Origin: Victivallales bacterium
Lineage (GTDB): Bacteria > Verrucomicrobiota > Lentisphaeria > Oligosphaerales > Oligosphaeraceae
Direction of reading: 5' to 3'
Length of the DNA: 36,453 nt
NCBI GenBank assembly: GCA_017431185.1
Contig: JAFRLP010000412.1
Span: forward strand, 1 to 36,453
The notes below the pieces were generated by a model. The model searched no databases. It was not told the DNA's origin and was given only the letters and a program-made list of their open reading frames with translations. This document shows, piece after piece, positions 32,800 to 36,453 of the stretch. Both the position numbers and the translations under genes were made by a program. Position 1 is the stretch's first letter. Each line of letters starts with the position of its first letter.

Positions 32800-35484
32800 T
32801 CACTTATTGGCCTCAAAGCAAAGGGCCGTGAAGGCGGGAAGTTCGAAGGAGAGCGTGATATGTGTCTGGGTGTCTTGCAGGGCAGGGGCGGCTGCGCGTT
32901 CGCCGTCTGGGGTGAGATGGAATGCCTGGTATTTCTTCAGGTCAGCCAGGCTCCAATGCTGTGTCTCCAGGTAGCCTTTGTCAAGCAGGACTGTGCGCGT
33001 CACGGGTGCGGAATCGTCATTGAAGGCGACTAGGCGGAACTGGCGGTCGTTGCGCCAGGCGGAGACGGCGGACCTGCCCTCGATGTTGCTGCGGTTCGGG
33101 AACATCACCGCAAAACTGCGGTTGACGGCGAGCAGGCCATTGACCTCGCCGGCAAAGCGGGTCAGGACGGGGGGGACAGGGGCGGCCTCCTCCATGTATC
33201 CGGGGCTGGCGCCCAGAGCCAGGTCAAAGATGCTGGCGCGCAGTTGGCAGAGTCTGGCGGCCTCGATGCGTTCGTCCTTGAGTTCGGGACGTTGCGCGAG
33301 CAGATGCGTCAGGTAGCGTTTGTTTTCGGCCAGTCCGCGGTCGTTGAGCCAGGTTTTGATTCCCTTGGTGTTGGCGTCGAAGGCGAGTCGGAAAATGCCG
33401 TAGCGCTCCAGGCACACCAGCGCTGTGGTGTAGGCGCGATTGACCTCGAAGTCGTAGCTGCTCTTGCCGCCGAGCTGGCCGTTTTCCAGAAGGACCATGT
33501 CAGTGTAGGGCTGGGTGGGGCCAGCGCCCTCGTTGGCGACCACATGGATTCTATGCCCGTCCCGACGCAGGCGGGTGTAGGTTTCGGCGATGACGCTGAA
33601 TTCCTCGTGGTTGCTGCCCATGTCCCAGCCGATGGCCTTGGGCTGGTAGAACTCCATGGCCGCGAAGATGGATTCCATGTAGTGGCTGCGGAAATCGGGA
33701 TTGCCGAAGTCATACTGCCCCCAGGGGAACGTGTCATATCCCACCTCCTTGGCGACGTGAGGCTGGAGTTTGACCTGATAGCCACCGCCGTAGAGATGGA
33801 GGGCTCCGCCAGGGGTTTTCAGAAACCAGTCTTCAGGGAGCAGGCCGCTTTCGCGGTCGCGAAGATTGGCGAGCTGACGCAGGTACATGACCAGTTTGAA
33901 GCCGCGTTCCTGCTGGAGGTAGGCCATGTACTTTTTAAGGGCGTTGGCCTCGATTTTCTCGCGGAAGGCATTGCCCTCGCTCCACCATGAGCCGGAGGTG
34001 CGGTAGCGTTCATGGATGGTGTCATGGGTGGCGTAGAACCAGATGTTGGCGCCGGGAGGCAGTCTGTCCTCGCGCTCCTTCATCAGGTAGGTGTGGCTGC
34101 CGAACACGCCAGGATAGAAGGCCCGCTCCTCGGTGAACAGCGCGGGGAGATAGGGCTTCAGGGAGGGGTTCTCCGTATGGAGCTGCTCCTGGTAGAAGCG
34201 CCACACGTCCCGCAGCATGTATTTTTGGCGGTCGAACAGCCGCCAGTTGGTCTCAAAGCGGAAACGCTGGCCCTGGCGCGTTTTTCTGGGATTTCTTTGC
34301 CAGGCGGGCACATAGCCGACGGGGTGGTTGGGTGCGAGGGTGACGAACTGGTCAAACTCCGTCGAGCCAATCATCAGGTAGTGCGTGTCGCTCTCCAGGA
34401 TGACCAGCGGGAAGGCCGTGTGCTGGTACTGGTCGAGCACGCCGGGATTCAGGTCGCCTGGGTCGCCCAGGTAACTGAAGATGGTCGGCGCGTTGGCGGG
34501 CAGCACGCGGATGGGACGCAGCGCACCCAGCAATTTGCCCCAATCCTGGCTGCGGAAGCCGTGGCGCACCCCAATCTTCACGGGGTCGGCGAAATCCTGG
34601 AGCGCCTCCACCGTGACCACTTCCCTGAACATGCCATTGACCACGGAGTATTCCGCTTTGGCGACGAAGCCGACGGAGGGCGTGCCGTGCCCATCCAGAG
34701 CGGTCTCCCGTCCATCCCGCTCGACAGTGACCATGGTGGCGTGTGAGGCTGCGGGCTGGAGAATCATTCTCTCGGTGGCGAGAGAGTGGAGCAATCCTGT
34801 CGTGGCGTCGATTTGCGCATCGAATCCGGAGGCCGGGAATGGCTTGGGCCGGGCGGCTGTGGCCGGAACGTCCGGATTGAACGGCAAACCTGCATCTCCC
34901 GCCAGCCAAAGCCGCACATTGTCAACCGCCACGGCGTCCTCGGCGGACAGGCCGGAGGAAATGATGTACAGCTGATGTCTGGCGGCCTGCTTGTGAGGCG
35001 TGAACATCAGTTCGTAGTATCGCCAGGTGTCATCGGTGAGGTTGACGGTGAGGCCCTTGTAGCGCAGGGTTGCGCCGGTCTCGGTGGCCTCGCGGACCGC
35101 CACTTTGAACTCCTTTCCCTCTGCGTTGGCAAACCCCTTGCGCAGTTCAGTGGAGCCTGCCCGCACCCGTGCTGACAAAAGATAGGTCTCCCCTTGCTTC
35201 AGAGTCGGTATGTCCTGGATAAGCGTGATGAACTTGTTGTGCTTGTTCTCCGGGTCGCCTTTGACAATCAGGCATTGAGCGCCATAGGAGGTGTCGCCGC
35301 TCAAGGTGTGCAGTTCACGTGACTGGCTCCGCTGCGGGGATTTCCACGGCATAAGGGTCTTTCCCTCGAAATCCCCGTTCACCACCAGATTGCCCTGCGC
35401 CAACAGGCTGACACCTGCAACCAGAAGGCTCATTCCCCAGCGCCAGCAAGGGGTTCCTTTCAACAGCATTTCAGAAAAAATCAT
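32800..35484 (-). CDS. Secreted carbohydrate-active protein with N-terminal CBM-like domain
   Basis: This 894-residue protein starts with a signal peptide (basic start, hydrophobic MSLLVAGVSLLA at about 18-29). Residues about 32-195 form a CBM4/9- or CBM22-like beta-sandwich (NLVVNGDFEG ... VAVDNVRLWLAG). The rest resembles a glycoside hydrolase: a beta-rich part (about 215-440), then a TIM-barrel-like part with WDMGSNHEEF near 610 and HVVANEGAG near 650, and a C-terminal beta domain. The acidic residues in WDMG and NEG are candidate catalytic groups, but I cannot assign a GH family. CAGGAG precedes the ATG. It follows the SGNH esterase gene, so both may degrade one polysaccharide. Confidence 0.75.
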   Translation of the reverse strand: MIFSEMLLKGTPCWRWGMSLLVAGVSLLAQGNLVVNGDFEGKTLMPWKSPQRSQSRELHTLSGDTSYGAQCLIVKGDPENKHNKFITLIQDIPTLKQGETYLLSARVRAGSTELRKGFANAEGKEFKVAVREATETGATLRYKGLTVNLTDDTWRYYELMFTPHKQAARHQLYIISSGLSAEDAVAVDNVRLWLAGDAGLPFNPDVPATAARPKPFPASGFDAQIDATTGLLHSLATERMILQPAASHATMVTVERDGRETALDGHGTPSVGFVAKAEYSVVNGMFREVVTVEALQDFADPVKIGVRHGFRSQDWGKLLGALRPIRVLPANAPTIFSYLGDPGDLNPGVLDQYQHTAFPLVILESDTHYLMIGSTEFDQFVTLAPNHPVGYVPAWQRNPRKTRQGQRFRFETNWRLFDRQKYMLRDVWRFYQEQLHTENPSLKPYLPALFTEERAFYPGVFGSHTYLMKEREDRLPPGANIWFYATHDTIHERYRTSGSWWSEGNAFREKIEANALKKYMAYLQQERGFKLVMYLRQLANLRDRESGLLPEDWFLKTPGGALHLYGGGYQVKLQPHVAKEVGYDTFPWGQYDFGNPDFRSHYMESIFAAMEFYQPKAIGWDMGSNHEEFSVIAETYTRLRRDGHRIHVVANEGAGPTQPYTDMVLLENGQLGGKSSYDFEVNRAYTTALVCLERYGIFRLAFDANTKGIKTWLNDRGLAENKRYLTHLLAQRPELKDERIEAARLCQLRASIFDLALGASPGYMEEAAPVPPVLTRFAGEVNGLLAVNRSFAVMFPNRSNIEGRSAVSAWRNDRQFRLVAFNDDSAPVTRTVLLDKGYLETQHWSLADLKKYQAFHLTPDGERAAAPALQDTQTHITLSFELPAFTALCFEANK

Positions 35485-35512
35485 TGTACACTCCTGGATT
35501 TTAGGGTCAAAG

Positions 35513-35623
35513 GGAAAATGAATCAGAGTAAATGGTTGCTTCCATCTGCGGAGCCTGAAGGCCTCGCGGGCAAGTCGGAGGCTTCATTTCCTTCAGAACG
35601 CTGGAGGCACGCTGAACACGTAC
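35513..35623. mobile_element. MITE-like element, copy D (degenerate)
   Basis: This is a decayed copy in the orientation of A. GCTTCCATCTGCGGAGCC aligns with GCTTCAATCCGCGAGGCC of the family. GGCCTCGCGGGCAAGT at 35560-35575 matches copy A exactly. The right end GCTGAACACGTAC resembles the terminal repeat, and the left end near AATCAGAG is poorly kept. It ends three bases before the stop of the SGNH esterase gene. It fills the 142-bp gap before the secreted hydrolase gene, whose promoter may therefore lie in or before it. Confidence 0.55.
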
Positions 35624-35626
35624 CGT

Positions 35627-36453
35627 TCACTTGAACAGTGTTGCAAAGGGGGAGGCCAGCTCTTTGCTGAGATTGGCGAATAATTCGGCGTAGAAGGCAG
35701 CGCCTTTTTCCGTCAGGTGACAGTAGTCCTTTGCATGGGACATGTAAAGGGAGTCATATTGGGGCTTCTCCATTGCCGCGAGCTGGGAGAACGCCCTGGC
35801 GTGCAGGTCAATGGCGGGGCAGCCGCATTCGCGGGCGACCTCCAGAATGGCTCGGTTGTATTTGGCCAGAGAGGGGGATGGCTGGGAACGGCCATTGGGC
35901 TGCCACAGCACAGTGGTGCAAAGCACTGGCAGGGCGTCGCGGGAGCGCACCTCGCCAATCCAGCGCTTCAGGTTGCCCTCGAACTCACCGCCCGTGTCCG
36001 TATGATTCTGCGGACGGGTGGCCTTGGGCGCATTGTCGTTGATGCCCATGCCGATGACCACATAGTCCCCTGGGCGCAACTGAGCCAGCACACGCTCCCA
36101 ACTCCTGCTCTCCTGGAAACTTTTGGTGGAGCGTCCGCTGACGGCGCAGTTGACCACGAGCACATCTGGACTGCACAATGGCTGAAGCCGCATTCCCCAG
36201 CCTTCCCGCGGTGCATTCAGGGCGGTGTACTCGCACATGGTGGAGTCCCCGACCAGGAAGAGATTGACCTTGCCCTCCACGGGGCGCAGCGACACCTCCG
36301 ACACCTCCACCAGGTCCTCCGCGTCCAGATTGCCTGTGGTGATGTAGAAGGTGAATGAGGCGGCTTGGGGGAACGGCGTGAACACACGCTCCTGCTCTGT
36401 CCACTCATTTGCGCCAGGCAGAAAATGCACGCCTGTGTATTCGATGGTCTTGC
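35627..36453 (-). CDS. SGNH/GDSL esterase (rhamnogalacturonan acetylesterase-like), 5' end cut by window
   Basis: The reading frame is open to the right edge, so the N terminus is missing; a GTG at 36430 is not the true start. The visible N-terminal part (about 60 residues) looks like the end of a carbohydrate-binding beta-sandwich. The SGNH blocks follow: block I LVGDSTMCEY with the nucleophile Ser, block II glycine in AVSGRSTKSF, block III VIGMGINDN, and the C-terminal histidine in CHLTEKGAAFY. Such enzymes remove acetyl groups from pectin or other plant polysaccharides. Gene order suggests co-transcription with the secreted hydrolase. A MITE copy lies just after the stop. Confidence 0.85.
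   Translation of the reverse strand, partial: KTIEYTGVHFLPGANEWTEQERVFTPFPQAASFTFYITTGNLDAEDLVEVSEVSLRPVEGKVNLFLVGDSTMCEYTALNAPREGWGMRLQPLCSPDVLVVNCAVSGRSTKSFQESRSWERVLAQLRPGDYVVIGMGINDNAPKATRPQNHTDTGGEFEGNLKRWIGEVRSRDALPVLCTTVLWQPNGRSQPSPSLAKYNRAILEVARECGCPAIDLHARAFSQLAAMEKPQYDSLYMSHAKDYCHLTEKGAAFYAELFANLSKELASPFATLFK

Noticed and set aside
32274..32816. 180-codon minus-strand open frame
   Set aside because: It passes through the MITE palindrome, promoter-side palindrome and T/G tract. Only about 20 codons resemble a protein family, and the rest of that family's tail is in another frame.

Overview
The window is GC-rich (roughly 60%), gene-dense and bacterial. NadA, a plant-like acyl-ACP thioesterase, carbohydrate-binding secreted hydrolases, a large exopolysaccharide locus and type III secretion (T3S) chaperone-like genes together suggest a Gram-negative member of the PVC superphylum. 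Lentisphaerota is my best guess. This is inference from gene content; no rRNA or tRNA gene is visible.

Layout. (1) 1-2164, minus strand: a tandem repeat at the left edge, then a two-gene operon of a NodB-type deacetylase and an M24 (creatinase/prolidase-like) protein, with a palindrome beside the -10 box. (2) 2440-2968, plus strand: an orphan 88-residue protein behind an unusual promoter, followed by a MITE-like insertion. (3) 2967-6401, minus: a metallophosphoesterase, nadA and an acyl-ACP thioesterase in one tight operon. (4) 6701-8887: a nucleotidyltransferase-like protein and a family 2 glycosyltransferase, convergent. (5) 9073-24723, plus: a 15.6-kb exopolysaccharide operon with many start/stop overlaps. 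It holds initiating transferase, glycosyltransferases, Wzx flippase, Wzy polymerase/ligase, Wzz-like co-polymerase and Wza-type export lipoprotein. Two genes in it are unusual fusions: GT4-WecG, and GT4 joined to an alkaline-phosphatase-fold domain. (6) 24738-26731, minus: a Stealth-type sugar-phosphate transferase and a GT8-like enzyme. (7) 26815-32257, minus: two large proteins without recognisable enzymatic domains, each followed by a small acidic CesT-like chaperone. I read these as two T3S effector-chaperone pairs. (8) 32330-32748: a long gap with a palindrome, a MITE copy, the decayed tail of an AAA+ ATPase and a T/G-rich tract. (9) 32800-36453, minus: a secreted carbohydrate-active protein and an SGNH esterase cut by the window edge.

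The most interesting signals cross these regions. First, the same bipartite element, TGTAACC-N14-GTGTAwwCAA with exactly 14 bases between the boxes, lies 28-42 bases upstream of three starts: both putative effectors and the orphan 88-residue gene 24 kb away. It looks like the promoter of a dedicated (perhaps ECF) sigma factor and defines a candidate T3S effector regulon. Second, four copies of a small inverted-repeat element with a central GC palindrome all sit within about 13 bases of a stop codon. One has a perfect 8-bp target duplication, and another has split an effector from its chaperone. No T3S apparatus gene is present, so the secretion assignment needs the rest of the genome.
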